A stretch of DNA of 60,000 bases from Owenia fusiformis (taxonomy: Eukaryota; Annelida; Polychaeta; Sabellida; Oweniidae), in NCBI GenBank assembly GCA_903813345.2, contig CAIIXF020000010.1:27926425-27986424 (forward strand). The letters are read 5' to 3'. A program made the translations under genes and the position numbers. Below are positions 1 through 12,074 of the stretch, piece by piece (the first letter of the stretch is position 1; every line of letters starts with the position of its first letter). Below the pieces are notes generated by a model. The model worked only from the letters and a program-made list of their open reading frames with translations. It had not been told where the DNA came from and did not search any database.

Positions 1-1072
1 TCTTGACAACTGGCTAAGTAAAACAATTATGCATTCTACCAGTAAATACGTTATGATTATAAGCAAATGATGTGATAAAATGTTCATCAACATTGCTTAT
101 TATCAGCCCATTTCCAGTCAGTTGATGTTATTTGCAAAGAAACATCAATAATGATAATAAAAACGACTCATAAGTGAATGTAAACTTTCTCGAAATGTAT
201 TAATTGTTCGAATTTATAAAGAGACGAATGGCGGTATGCAATAAAAAGAATTTGTGACAAGTTTCGATTTGGGCATTTCCTCTCCTTAATTCCTTATTGA
301 TTGGTTAGATACGATACAAACGAAGCAAGTCGTGAAAAGCATTAGTCGCATTTGTATGGTGCCTTTCAGGGAAATATTGAGTCATATAAATTCACTTATA
401 TTCTAAATTCTATTCCAATATTTAATTAACTTTGGCGCTTCTGCTTGGTGTCTAAAAGCGTCAACGATTCTTGTCGGGGAATCACTAGAATTCATTTCGA
501 CTGAGGGCAGTGATTTTGGTTTTAACCCAATAAGCCGCTTGTTAAAGTAGACTGGAGCTTGGTTCACGCCCCAGTCCTAATCATTTAGGAAACTCTGATC
601 GATGTTACACCGATGGTAAACTAAACTATAATTTCTATTCTAGAAAACTATGATTGTAAAAATGTATATATTCATATATTGTACATGTATATTATATGTA
701 CATGTTGGTATTTACAATTACCGAGAGCTGCTGTGCTAGTCAAACTTATTGTAGATTGTAACTAAGTATAAAATCATTATCCGTAAATACAATGTCAAGA
801 CAAGTTTAGTTGCAGCCAATTGTGAATTTGGTTGTCACTATTTGGGAGCTTGGTTATAACTATCTGAGCTTCATTTTACCTTTCCTATTTTGGAGCTTGG
901 TTTTAACTATTTAAGCTTCGATTTACCTATTTGGGAGCTTGGTTTTAATTTTTGATCTATTTTTGAGTTTTGTAATAACTATTTATGAGCTTGTTTTCAA
1001 TTATTTGCGAGCTTGGTTTCAATTATTTGCAATTTCAGCAAAACAATGTAAACTTTTTGGAACAATATTACT
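1..1072. other. Intergenic, no gene seen; short degenerate tandem repeat near its end
   Basis: No ORF with recognisable coding character and no splice-linked exon chain is visible. From about 844 to 1030 a phrase like GGGAGCTTGGTTTTAACTATT recurs roughly five times with drift, which is a weak decayed tandem repeat. The rest is AT-rich unique-looking sequence. Confidence 0.5.
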
Positions 1073-1748
1073 TACAGGGTGGTCCAAAAAAGTGAGCCCC
1101 TGCAACAGGCTATATTTTCCTTAATACATGCATGACTTTGCTCATATTATCACATCATGTAGAGAAAGGTCTAAACTTTTTGTTGACACCATAGTTTATT
1201 CTCAGTCTTGAATTTCGAAGCAATTACAAGACTTGCCTCAAATTAGATTTTGTGCAAAATTTTACCAATGTGATTGACAGAAATTGTTGATACACATTAG
1301 ATGATCTTAAAAATGCTTTCAGTGAGAGATTATAAGTTTAAGCGATTTCACTGGAAGATGCTCTCGTCTTTGGAAACATTGAACATTTATTTTGATCACA
1401 ATAACTTTGCAACTAACAGAGGTAGGATACTAATTTTTAAATCATATTGAGTGGGATTCAAAACCAAACAAAGTCAGAAAACTTTAGGTTTCCCAGACTC
1501 CGGCTTAAAAGATTTCCATGGGAATATTGTTGAGGGGTTGAAGAATCGCAGATATTTAAGTTCACTATTTTGTTTTACCCATTTTTAGGCTTATAATTTC
1601 TGCAAATTTCAATACTAAGAAAAATGTAATAGTACCAACAAAAATGTTAGACCTTCTTCTACAACATGTGAAACTATGAAAGGAGTCCTACAGGTAATAA
1701 GGGAAATATAGCCGGTTGCAAGGGTTCACTTTTTAGGACCACCCTGTA
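1073..1748. mobile_element. Non-autonomous TIR element, Tc1/mariner-type (CAGGGTGGTCC ends)
   Basis: The left end reads TACAGGGTGGTCCAAAAAAG and the right end is its inverted counterpart (CTTTTTAGGACCACCCTGTA in part). Similarity between the two ends extends inward for about 90 bp with scattered mismatches, through the AGAAAGGTCT / AGAAGGTCT block. Both ends are bounded by TA, the target duplication of the Tc1/mariner superfamily. The 676-bp interior has no open frame of note, so this is a MITE-like deletion derivative. Superfamily assignment is inferred from TA and terminus style only. Confidence 0.8.
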
Positions 1749-3144
1749 GATAAATCTATATTTGGAAGAGAATGGGATGTGACTTGAACGGTTTATGATT
1801 TTCACATGATTTGCATTCGTTTGGCTTTGCTTCGTTTACCTTAGTTAGAACTACAATCTGCTATCGGGGTATTATTCTAGGTGTAATGTGTTATGTATCA
1901 ATTTTTACATTTCGGATTTATTGCCATTTTTTAAGAATCATGGTCGAGGCATTGTATGCGCGGTTTATCTTGTAAATATTGTCTTTACTTATCGTTATAA
2001 TGTTACTGTATCGTTCAAATATAGAAACTTGTTACATCTTTCTACTGTTTGTTGAAGTGTAATTTGAAACTGATTAAATATTTGGAGTGTCTCTGGGTTC
2101 AGCTATCTTCTATGGATACATCAATTACATAACGCATCAATTTGATTGATGTAGTATGAATTCCAAAATACCTTGAACGATTCATTCATTCGAACAAACT
2201 TTATTTAAGCAATCATAGTTATGATCCGATTTATGATATCACTTATCGATTGTCTCTCTTTGGTTTTTGATTTGAAACAAATATTAAATAGTTTGAAAAC
2301 TTCCTGATACGTTACTGTAGTTATTTTTTTAAAGATTTATATCCATTTCTTAACATTATATTGAGCGAATATAGATGTAATATTTATAAAAATAGTTTTG
2401 ATACATTATTGTTTTTTGCTCTTTTCAAATTAACAGCTGTTTAATTAAATACTATAAAAGAAATTTGCATCTTCTTTTCATTAAGATTTTTATAAAGAAC
2501 TTTACTATTTAATGATCTTTTACCGAGGTAGAAGTTCAGTAAAATTTCAGATTAAATTTTGAAAATAAACAATCTAATCTTCGAGCTTCAGGGAATACAC
2601 CTGTCTAGAATCATTGAAAGATGAACAAGTATTCACCCAAATAGAGCGAAATATTTGCATGTTATTCTAGAGGTTTGTGTTAATTCTGAGACTAACAATA
2701 TAATCTATATATAACAAAGAGTTGAAAACCATACAATGATCTCATTTAGGTTTAGCTGTTAAGCCACACAGAGAATATAATTCGTATATTTCAAAATATA
2801 TTCCACCCATTTTTGGTGGGCAGACTTCCTTATAAGTCACTTTTATTTCAGCCATGACATGTAAGAGACGTGACGTTTGTGTATAATTCATAATAAAAGC
2901 GAACAGAATACGATGTGGATTATATACTATTTAGATGCATGTAAATAGTGAATAAATATATAATATATTGTAATTCTACAATACTGTTGATTTAGGTGAT
3001 GTCCTTATTACTATCATTACTGCTTCGTCCATTAATAGTAAATAATGTGTACCTGTATATATAAATAAAGAATAAATTATACGATATAAATCTCCTGTTA
3101 TTCTAGTTACCAGGACGACTCAGAAGATTTGCTTATTCAGTGTA
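1749..3144. other. Intergenic, nothing recognised
   Basis: AT-rich sequence with no ORF above 60 codons, no recognised domain and no obvious inverted or tandem repeat beyond simple TA-rich runs near 2940-3070. Confidence 0.5.
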
Positions 3145-4044
3145 TACAGGGTGGGTCAAAAAAACCAATACCCAACTTCAAATCAGAATAAAAATAGCTA
3201 TGTCCAATATGATACATTGATTTATATATCATTTTAAAGGCAATCCACTTTCGAACAATTTAGTATACAAGGGGCGATCCATATATTCTGATAAAAATGC
3301 TCTCATTTTGTGATTTTTTTTCACATATCCCTCTCATTTTTTTCAGAACTTGAAGATAATGTAATTACACATACAATGCTAAAATATTATAGCTATATCT
3401 TAAATTGTTTTTGAGATAAGGTTGCCATGGTAATCTGTATTTAGGGTAGGCAGGTCAGCTAAATTATAACGTATAAAATAGATAGATTTGTCAATTTAAT
3501 CATTCCTCGGTACCTATTTCAAGCAGATCAAACGCATATCCAGGTCATTGCCAGCTATTCGTTGAACTGCTCCATACCACCGTTGCCCTTGATTGCTATG
3601 TCCACAGTGGAATAGTTCTTTTTCATGAATTGCATCTCAAATTATCGTATTCTCTGTCCGCAAGCTCTTCTTGCAACCAGATTGGGAATGATATTCAACA
3701 CTGACTAGCCTTCCTCAAATTTACAATACTATCTAGAGATCCTAAGAGCAGATACACTCCCCTCCATAAGTTTGGCATAACCTTAGCTCCCCCATTGAAC
3801 TACGTGTTAAAGCCTATTTACGTTTGAATTTTTATTTACTAAACCAGCGATGAAATAACTTATAATATTGATGGAAACGTAACTTGACTTTATTTCCAAA
3901 ACCTCCAAATTTTCTCAATTTTTTTCCTCGATTACAATAGGTCGACGATTGATGATAAATTTGATGAATTGTTGAAAATCGTCATTCCCATGTAATCCAA
4001 AAATCTATTTCAATGTAGACAATCATAAACTGATTTAATAGTAA

Positions 4045-6600
4045 ATTGTTTTAAAACTGTTTATTTGAAGGAGATGTTTAATGTGATTAAGAGAACCAAT
4101 AACGCGAGAAATCTTTGTTTCAACAGATTTTATGTGCTCTTTAAAGTTCAGGTTTTTATCAATAATAATTCCAAGAAAGTCAAAAGATGACCATTAAATT
4201 GACGATTTGTTAATTTTTTAGATTTTTTATGACTGGTTTAAGAGAAACGTGTGTTCAAAAAGTTCTCCATATCGGTACCACTCCTTTATGTTCTCATTGC
4301 GTATTTTAAGATTCAGATTTGTTTGATTTATTTTGGGTCCAAATATAATAGCATTGGTTTTGCCAATATTAAGTGAAAGTTTGTTTGCTTTTATCCAGTC
4401 ATCTATTGAATTCAAGTTTGCATTAATTCTAGTCATAAGTTCATTTCAATTATAATCACTATCAAAAAGATTGATGTCATCAGCAAACATAATAAATTTT
4501 AGATCATTTAGGCAGATCATTTATGTAAAGAATAAATAATAGTGGCCCAAGTACCGAGCCCTGCGGAACACCACAATTTAGAGATGATTGTCTAGATTCA
4601 TAATTATTAATGGTGACATATTGTTTGCGGTCTTTTAAATAACTTTCAAACCAGGACTTAGCTATTCCTCTGATGCCATAATATTCAAGTTTATGTATCA
4701 AAATGTCATGATTAATTGTGTCAAGCGCCTTGGACAAATCTAATGTTATGCCAATGCTTGTTTTTCCCAAATTAGTTGATTTTCGAATTTATTCAATGAA
4801 ATATAAAATGGCCATGAAGGTAGAAAAGAATTTCTGAAATCCAAATTGATAAGTGAAAATAATTACAAAACGTTCTAAAAACCAGTGAGTTTGGCGTGCA
4901 TGAGCTTTTCTTACAATTTAGAAAATACCAATACAACTGAAATTGGTCTATAGTTAGAAGGATTTGTAGTGACACCTTTTTTAAATATAGGTCTTACTTT
5001 GGCCAATTTGAGGGCATCTGGGAAAATACCAGATTTAAAAGATAAATTAAATATATACAAGAGTGGATCAATTAAAAACTGTCTTGCAAACTTAATAAGT
5101 GATGGTAGAATCCCATCAGGTCCAGGCGAGGAATATTTTAGAAGACACATTTCTAATTCAAGCTCAGTTTTTGAGGTCTTTTTGAGATAAATAGATGATT
5201 GAACTTTTTAAACTCCTTGCCAGGTATTCATTAAAGCATTTTTTGGGATTTTGGAATCTCCTTTGCTAGATTTTTACCAATATTGGTAAAAAAATTATTA
5301 AATGCATTAGAAATGATTTCATGATCTGTTGTTTCCTTTCCATTTATAGTGAATTTAGATGGTAATGCAGCTCTTTTGTTTTTTCCAAGAAGTTCATTAA
5401 TGATAGACCAAGACTTTTTTATGTTACCACTTGCTTCAGCAAACTTATTTCGATAATATGTACATTTTGAGTATTTGATTATGTGCTTGCGTTTATGGTT
5501 GAAGGACTTGTAAGCTTTTCCTGTTTTGCAACAGGGATTTTTCAAATATTTGGTATATAGCTTATTTTTAGTTTTGGCAGAAGTTAAGATGCAAGAAGTC
5601 AACCAGGGTCTATTAGGATCATGATTAACCTTGATACATTTGGATTTGAGTTGAAATGAAGAATCATTGTTCCATTAACAAGTTAATGAAGATATTAAAT
5701 GCTATGTTTACATCTTGACTTTTATAGCAAGGGGTCTAGTCGACATTTGAGAGTTTCTCAAGAAATAATTGCTTATTAAAGTCATTGAAATTACGATAAC
5801 TGCTTAATGTTTTTTAGATTTGGTAGTATCATAATGTGAAATAGAATAAATTGGAAAGTGATCAGAAATGTCCTCCATGATGATACCACATCCATCAATA
5901 TTAGGGACATTAGTAAAAAATATTATCTATAAGAGTTGCAATCTTGTCAGTAATTCTTGTCGGCCTATATATTAGTGGGACATGATTGAATGGATAAAAC
6001 TGGTTAAGAAAATCATGTGTGGGTTCATGAAATTCAACCTTAAGTAAATCAATGTTGAAGTCACCCATTATGTAAGATAATTTACCCTCATCTGCTATTT
6101 TATTCATATAATCACATAAATCACTATTAAAATGTAACACATCAACACCAGGTGGCTTATATATGACAGTAATAATGATATTTTTGAGTTTTGACTGATT
6201 AATTCAATAGCTACTGATTCACACTCTAGACTATCAACCCTAAGGTCATTGCGTGCAATATATTGCAAGGAGTTGTGAACATTTATACAGACACCACCCC
6301 CTCTTTTATCTATTCTAGAATTAAACTCTGATGAGTAGTTAGGTAAGTTAAACTGGTTTTGATTTGATGCATTAAGCCAAGTCTCAGATAGAGCAATTAT
6401 AGAAAATTTTACACCAGTAGTAGCTAATAAGTTATCAAGTTTCCACTGATTAGCTAAAATACTTTTGGAATTGAGATTAAAATTTGAAAGGTCTGTATTT
6501 AAAGACGACCCTATTTTGTTCTTAAGTTCATATGTTTCATGATAATTACATTTGCCAATTATATATTGAGCAATCAATTATATATTGAGCAATTGTTTAA
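4045..6600 (-). pseudogene. Decayed CR1/L2-like LINE ORF2 (endonuclease + reverse transcriptase)
   Basis: Minus-strand frames read in order as an APE-type endonuclease (6577-6104: ALSETWLNAS, then RGGGVCINV; 6140-5910: GDFNIDLLK, then IDNIF) followed by a reverse transcriptase. RT fragments are SSPGPDGI and NYRPIS at 5150-4911, LDLSKALDTINHDIL and GVPQGSVLGPLLFILYINDL at 4770-4504, FADDIN near 4470, NKLSLNIGKTN at 4436-4227 and FLGIIID near 4170-4150. These motifs place it in the CR1/L2/Jockey group. Frameshifts and stops separate nearly every block, and the 3' end is missing, so it is dead. It is related to, but clearly diverged from, the plus-strand copy at 31.1-33.9 kb. Confidence 0.9.
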
Positions 6601-6789
6601 ATTGTTTAAATAAATAAAGTGTAAAATTTATGAAACAACACTGAAATTCATAAACAATAAATTTAGTCACACAATGATGCAAATATCAATATCCAAGCAT
6701 GTATTCATCTAACAAAAAATGATATACTATAAATAAAAATTTAACTATTTTTTGAATCAAACATGAAATAATACATTTAACAAGGCAAA

Positions 6790-7560
6790 GATGAAATATT
6801 AAACCACTTTCACACCACCTCCATTCATTCAGACATTCGCATCAGTCATTCTCAAAAGTTCTGGTATATATAAAAACATGGTATTTTCAAACTGAATCAC
6901 GTCCAAGTTGGGATTTACCTCATTAAATTGTTTTGCATATATATAATATTTAATTGCTAGTGATAGCCTGTTTAGCAAAGTGTTTTCATTATTTACAGAT
7001 CTTCCGAACACCATACCATGGGCATTAAAATTAAGATTTACATTAAATAATTTCTCTAAATTCTCTTTAATAGCTTTCAGAAAAATCTGAACCCGCCTAC
7101 ATTCCCAAAACGTGTGCTTTAAAGTGTATCTTAATGGACAGTCAGTACATTTAGCACCCTGTTTAATTCCTATCTGCGTTAAGTAAGCATTTGTGGTACA
7201 AATACCATGAAGAATCTTAAATTGAAGTTGTCGAATTTTATTTTGTTTCGTGCAGCTATAAGCCATTTTAAAGTAGTCTGTTCTTCTTAACTCACGATCA
7301 TGTTCATTTTTATACAGTGGTTCCAAATATTTGTTTCTATTTAATATTTTTTGAATTGACTTCACTGTTAAACCATTCAATGACACTGGTTTTTCGCCAA
7401 GTGTTAAATGCACAAGATCCGTCTGTAGGCTCGGTTCAAAGACAGAAGTTAACTCTCGCTTCAATAAACGTTTCCACTCCTTCGGTACAGCTGATATTAT
7501 AGCATAATAATCAATACAATTAATTTGTTCGTTGTATTTTGCTTTAAAATCATATCAAAT
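6790..7560 (-). pseudogene. 3' fragment of a second LINE (RT C-terminal zinc-finger region)
   Basis: An open minus-strand frame of 211 codons (7464-6829), extendable upstream without an obvious start, contains CTDCPLRYTLKHTFWECRRV, a CxxC...HxxxxC pattern like the zf-RVT region at the C-terminus of L1/Tx1-clade reverse transcriptases. The preceding text (KMAYSCTKQNKIRQLQFKIL, then HGICTTN) is also typical of that region. No RT catalytic core is present, so this is a 5'-truncated copy. It belongs to a different LINE clade from its neighbour at 4045-6600 and lies on the same strand just upstream of it. The Tx1/L1 placement is moderate; the zinc-knuckle reading is good. Confidence 0.7.
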
Positions 7561-7773
7561 CATAAAAATTTAACATAATTCTGCAGATTTACTATTTTCT
7601 CCCAGAAATCTAGAAACCTTGAATAGCAACCCGGGCTCCCAAATAAGTGTTATATACCAAATTGTTTGAAAATGTATAACCTTTAAAATGATATGTAAGT
7701 CAATGTACCATATTGAATCTAACTATTTTTATCCCGATTTGAAGTTGGGTATTGTTTTTTGGCCCACCCTGTA

Positions 7774-9035
7774 TAATACATAATGAAATTCTTATAAAAA
7801 CCTAAATGTTGCAATATGTGGTACCATCAACTAATACAATTAATGATAAAGTCAGGTAGTGTGTAGCTGTACTAAAACAAGTTATATGATTGGAAATTGG
7901 AACAATGTAAAATGAAAACGTTAAAATGTTCAATTGAATATTCATATGTAAAAAGTAGGAACATATTATTTGTTAATTAACCGAATCACCGATCAATTCT
8001 GTTTTTGCTAAAATTGGCATCGGAAGATAGGAACCTTAGAAAAGTCAATGAAGAAAAACGCGAATAATGTTGCCTTTCTATTGCAATAATGTCCCCGAGC
8101 CAATAGTTCCAAATGAAAAATAGGTTTTGATGTTATATTGTAATTTTACCAAGCTACCCAATATCTATGTTTATCATCATTGACTTGTAAAATCATAAAT
8201 CTTGACATCAACAGAACTAATTGATTCTTCAGTTATTTTGGGATTATTTGTAGCGTTATTCAATAGTACAATTGTACCTTAATTCTATATCACATGCCTC
8301 AAGATTAGACAGGCTACATTTCACCATAGCAAACTAAAACTAAAGCATATCTAGTAATGTTTTACTTCAGATGGCAAAACTCGCCACTTTCCATCACAGT
8401 GGTGAAGGTATTGTAAGAGATCTGAAAATGAGATTTCAAATAGTCACTTGTAAAAATGAATACGGTGTCGTGAGACTGAAACTTCTAATAACCTTGAAAA
8501 TAGTAATACAACTGATTTGTAATTGTTGGCCATCACGGAACACCTTAAAATTAAGAGAACAGATACAAATAACCATCTTTTGTAAATTTTCATCTCAGAT
8601 AGTAAACAATCAAAAGGACACAATCTTAAGCAGTTCACAATCATTGAAAATACACTGTCACCGACAGTTCACAATTTCAGGTAGTTCCCTAACAGTACAA
8701 AGTCAACCAAGAGTACACAATCTCAGGTAGAACAATCACAAACAGTACACAATCACCAAGAGTACATAGTCTCATGTATTGTTTTTAGTTTTTGTCATTT
8801 TACTTTTTTATTTACTCCAAAACAATTGCTTCGCTGGGTATGGTTAGCATTTAAAACATCGTATCGATGTTTTAAGTGACAGCGTACACACCAATAATGT
8901 AAGAATTGTTCTGTTTAAAGCATTATTAATTTTTCCTTGATATAAAGTTAGATCTTTACGAAGGTTGTTATGGCAGCGTGGGAACAATTTTCCTAAACTT
9001 TGTTTATAGTTATCCTCTAACGCCTACTAGCTGGA
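7774..9035. other. Intergenic; weak degenerate repeat, no gene
   Basis: No supported coding sequence. At about 8620-8780 the phrase AGTACACAATC recurs several times with variation (CAGTTCACAATC, AGAGTACACAATCTCAGGTAG), a short decayed tandem repeat. The 119-codon frame at 8371-8730 covers this repeat and has no recognisable domain, so I do not call it a gene. Confidence 0.5.
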
Positions 9036-9935
9036 GTATATTAGCGAAAGCTGAGTATAATCACTGCTAGAAAGGTAGTGCTCGAGATCTGGTTTACTTC
9101 AAAGGTAGTATGCGTAAATGAATTACTGCAAAGGTAGTATATGCGTAACTTGGATACTTCAAGGGTCGCATGCTCGATCTGGATTACTACAAGGGTAGTG
9201 TGCGCAATTCGGATAACTGCAAGAATAGCTTGCATGATAACTAGTATGCGTGATCTGGAGTATGTTTGATTTGGGTTACTGCAAAGGTACAGTAGTATGT
9301 GTAATCTTGATTACTACAAAGATAGTATGCGTGATTCGGATTATTGATCTGGATCACTGTAAAGGTAGTATGTGTGATTTGAATTACTGCAAAGGTAGTA
9401 TGTGTAATCTTGATTACTGCAAATATAGTATGCGTGATTCGGATTATTGATCTGGATCACTGTAAAGGTAGTATGTGTGATTTGAATTACTGCAAAGGTA
9501 GTATGTGTAATCTAGATTACTGCAAAGATAGTATGGGTGATTCAGACTACTGAAAGGTAGTATGCATGATCTGAATTTGCAAAGGTAGTATGAGTGCTTT
9601 GGATCACTGCAAAGGTAGTATGTGTGATTTGAATTACTGCAAAAGAAGTATGCGTGATCTGGATTACTGCAAAGGTTGTATGCGTGATTCGGACTACTCA
9701 AGGTGGTATGCGTGTTCTGGATTACTTCAAAGTCAGTACAAGTGAATTGGATTACTATAAAGATGGTATGCGTGATCTAGGTTACTGAAAAGGTAAATGT
9801 ATGATATGAATTACTCCAAAGGTAGTATGCTTTATTTGGATTTCTACAAGATGGTAAATGCGTGTTCTGGATTACTCCAAAGGTAGTATGTGTGATTTGA
9901 ATTACTGCAAAGGTTGTGTACGTGATCCAGTTGAC
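9036..9935. repeat. 30-bp minisatellite, about 30 degenerate copies
   Basis: A 30-bp unit close to GGATTACTGCAAAGGTAGTA followed by TGCGTGATCT is repeated head-to-tail for about 900 bp, with substitutions and small indels. A higher-order duplication is visible: the phrase GATTCGGATTATTGATCTGG occurs at 9333 and 9436, 103 bp apart, with closely matching following units. Because 30 is divisible by three, frames stay open for stretches on both strands (for example 9701-9444 minus, with a ten-residue repeat such as SNSNHTYYLC). I treat these frames as by-products. Confidence 0.9.
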
Positions 9936-10480
9936 TGTCTTCGGCAGAGGCTCTCATTGACATTAATCATTTTCCTATCTAAATGTCACCACATAAATCA
10001 ATTGATATTAATCTAATCATAACCGAGGTCAAGCAAAGCAACAACTACGGCTTACTCACGGAATTGAGACCGATCAAGACTCAATCAGAGCAGTAGTACG
10101 TTCAGATAATGGTAAACAAATGTTTTGGAAATAATGAGAAGACCGGGGAAAATTGGACTGATTTCAACATATAAATTTAATGATATTATTATGCGCATCT
10201 GTTCTATTTACAGTATCGTCTGTATTTTTGTTAAATATTGAAAATACGTAGTGTGTCGCGCTTTGCCGAAGTCTCGCCCATACAAGTATTTAGTTTTAAA
10301 TCGACCATCCTTATATGAACAAGTACAATCAGACACACAATTACCTCATATTTAAATGGACATTGGACTTTTCGTCCAACTGACATTCTTCCCTCGCGTT
10401 TCCCTTTGTTTCTTTTTGAGGTCGTTGTGTTTATCGTGATACAGTTTCATTTAAACAGTTTTCACTTCATCCGATGACTT
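9936..10480. other. Intergenic, nothing recognised
   Basis: No coding frame, tandem repeat or inverted repeat stands out between the minisatellite and the TIR element starting near 10.48 kb. Confidence 0.45.
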
Positions 10481-10487
10481 CATTCAA

Positions 10488-11120
10488 TAGACTAGATGCG
10501 AGTGGAAATAATCTTGATTTACGTCATTAAATATTCAATGAATAAACACAAGGAGCACATGTGTGTCGAACTCGCAACTTCGTGGTTATGGCACCCAATC
10601 GGCTAGGCTGAACGTGCTGGCGCTCAAGCCCTCTCGGCCAACTCGACAATCCCAAAAAGGTTGTTTTGTCAGTCGATCTGACTAGAGGCAGCTGTTGTTA
10701 ACGTTCAGACACACCGGAGGAAGCACCCATCAAAATTCAGTCAAAGTGATGTCATATTTGAAATCTGCATGTAAAAGTACATCTAGAAATATGGTTTCGG
10801 AAATTGTCTATCAACTTTGAATTTTTTTTTTTTTTGAAAATGTGACTTCTTCTTCTGGTTGATTCCCCATAGACCCATGTTACAAAATCACACAAAGTGA
10901 ATTATCTTATCTTGTATTGGACAAATAACATTTTCCTTTACTGGACATATTTTAATTAGCATAACTATAAGATACATAAGGGTTATATGAAAATTGAACC
11001 ACGCAAATAGATGTAATTTAAGTTAAAGGGAACTTTCTACTATACCCGCCATGCTATCCGTCCCGAACGAGCCATCTGGTGGTCAATCTGGTAACTACCT
11101 ACTCGCATCTGTGTTATTAC
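10488..11120. mobile_element. TIR element family A, copy 1 (AGATGCGAGTAG ends), interrupted by a SINE
   Basis: This segment is repeated in reverse-complement orientation at about 52364-52790. Shared text includes AATTTGAAATCTGCATGTAA-like and TATCATTAAATATT-like stretches and CTACTATACCCGCCATGCTA. Both copies start and finish with inverted GATGCGAGT motifs (TAGATGCGAGTGGAAATAAT at the left, the complement of TAACACAGATGCGAGTAGG at the right). Copy 1 is about 200 bp longer because of an insertion at roughly 10546-10738. No coding capacity is visible; it looks like a non-autonomous DNA element. Confidence 0.8.
10546..10738 (-). mobile_element. tRNA-Leu-like SINE insertion
   Basis: On the minus strand a type II tRNA-like body is visible. 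The A-box-like TTGGCCGAGAGGG (10642-10630) sits in a D-arm context, GTTGGCCGAGAGGGCTTGAG, that resembles tRNA-Leu/Ser. The B-box-like GAGTTCGACAC lies about 60 bp downstream (10573-10563). The anticodon-arm region does not fold obviously into a functional tRNA, and the block is absent from the second copy of its host element at 52.4-52.8 kb, so it is best read as a tRNA-derived SINE. Exact ends and target-site duplication are unclear. Confidence 0.6.
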
Positions 11121-12074
11121 ATTGTGGTTATTCATGTCGTTTACATTCCGTCCAATATGCCAAAAAGTTCAACCTTTTAATTTACATTGGTGTCTCTATG
11201 TCCAATTATTTTTGTTTACATTGATGTATTTTAAGATTACTTCATGTCTTGTAAGTTGCGTTGAGGGATACTAAGTGACATTGATTTGCTCAGCAGCTAA
11301 GGGAGCCTCTGCCACCGAATTATCCCATTTTTCATTGTTTTATGAAATCGGTCGTCCTTGTTTAAAACTTCTCATCTCATTCTTCTTTTCATTAATCACC
11401 CATCTTGCAAAGCTTATGAACACTTCTTAAGTAAGCGCCATATTTGCATTCTTCTTTGATTTAGGATCACTGCGTATACTCATACATGTTCTTTAATAAC
11501 TGTTACTATTTTCGAATTTCATCCTATATTTTCTTGTGAAATATTTGCAAGTGATATTTGTATGTACGACGATATCATCAATCACAATTACAGAAATATG
11601 ATTAGTAAATATAGCTTCAAATAAGAGACACCTGGGAGATAAAGATATCTACAATTCTATCGTTCTAGTAATTTGGTGTAAGTGCTTGATCTGTTTGTTA
11701 TCATCATGGGATTCATTTTATGTTTGCTGCTATATATTTGAAGTTTCTTTGCGTTTCTTGAAGCCTTCAGAGTCCCTACTTGTCGTTCAAGATCCATAAT
11801 ATCAGTAAATCACGAAAATTAGAATTGAAGAAAATTCTCACTCTTGAGAGTGAACGCTCGCGCTAATGTGTTAGTACTGAGCCAGAGTGATCAGCGGGGT
11901 TTGGTAGACCTGTATCAAACATGCAGCATTTATTAAACAATCGTAGCCATACTCATAAAACCCTCCCTATACTTAAGTGAAAAGGTATCTTCAAAATACC
12001 AAAGATTAAATCATTAGATTTGCCCACGAGGAGTAAGTCATCCCCCTCTTTAATTTCTCTATATTAAAAGTATA
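11121..12074. other. Intergenic, nothing recognised
   Basis: No coding frame or clear repeat found. Confidence 0.45.

Larger units (their letters stand above)
3145..7773. mobile_element. TIR-bounded block (CAGGGTGGGTC ends) containing two LINE fragments
   Basis: The left end begins TACAGGGTGGGTCAAAAAAA and the right end is the inverted form ending GGCCCACCCTGTA. The inverted similarity runs about 125 bp inward on each side at roughly 85% by eye, including the shared phrases AATACCCAACTTCAAATC and ATATCATTTTAAAGG. TA flanks both ends. Such long TIRs with TA suggest a mariner-type element. Its 4.6-kb interior is occupied mostly by two minus-strand LINE fragments, annotated separately, which are best read as later insertions. 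A second, unrelated end-like sequence (CACTCCCCTCCATAAGTTTGG) lies at about 3757-3778. Confidence 0.75.

Noticed and set aside
9036-9935. CRISPR-like regular repeat array
   Set aside because: The 30-bp units are directly contiguous with no unique spacers, drift in sequence, and sit in an intron-bearing animal genome.
10563-10645. Functional tRNA-Leu gene
   Set aside because: A and B boxes are visible but acceptor and anticodon stems do not pair convincingly, and the block is an insertion within another repeat.
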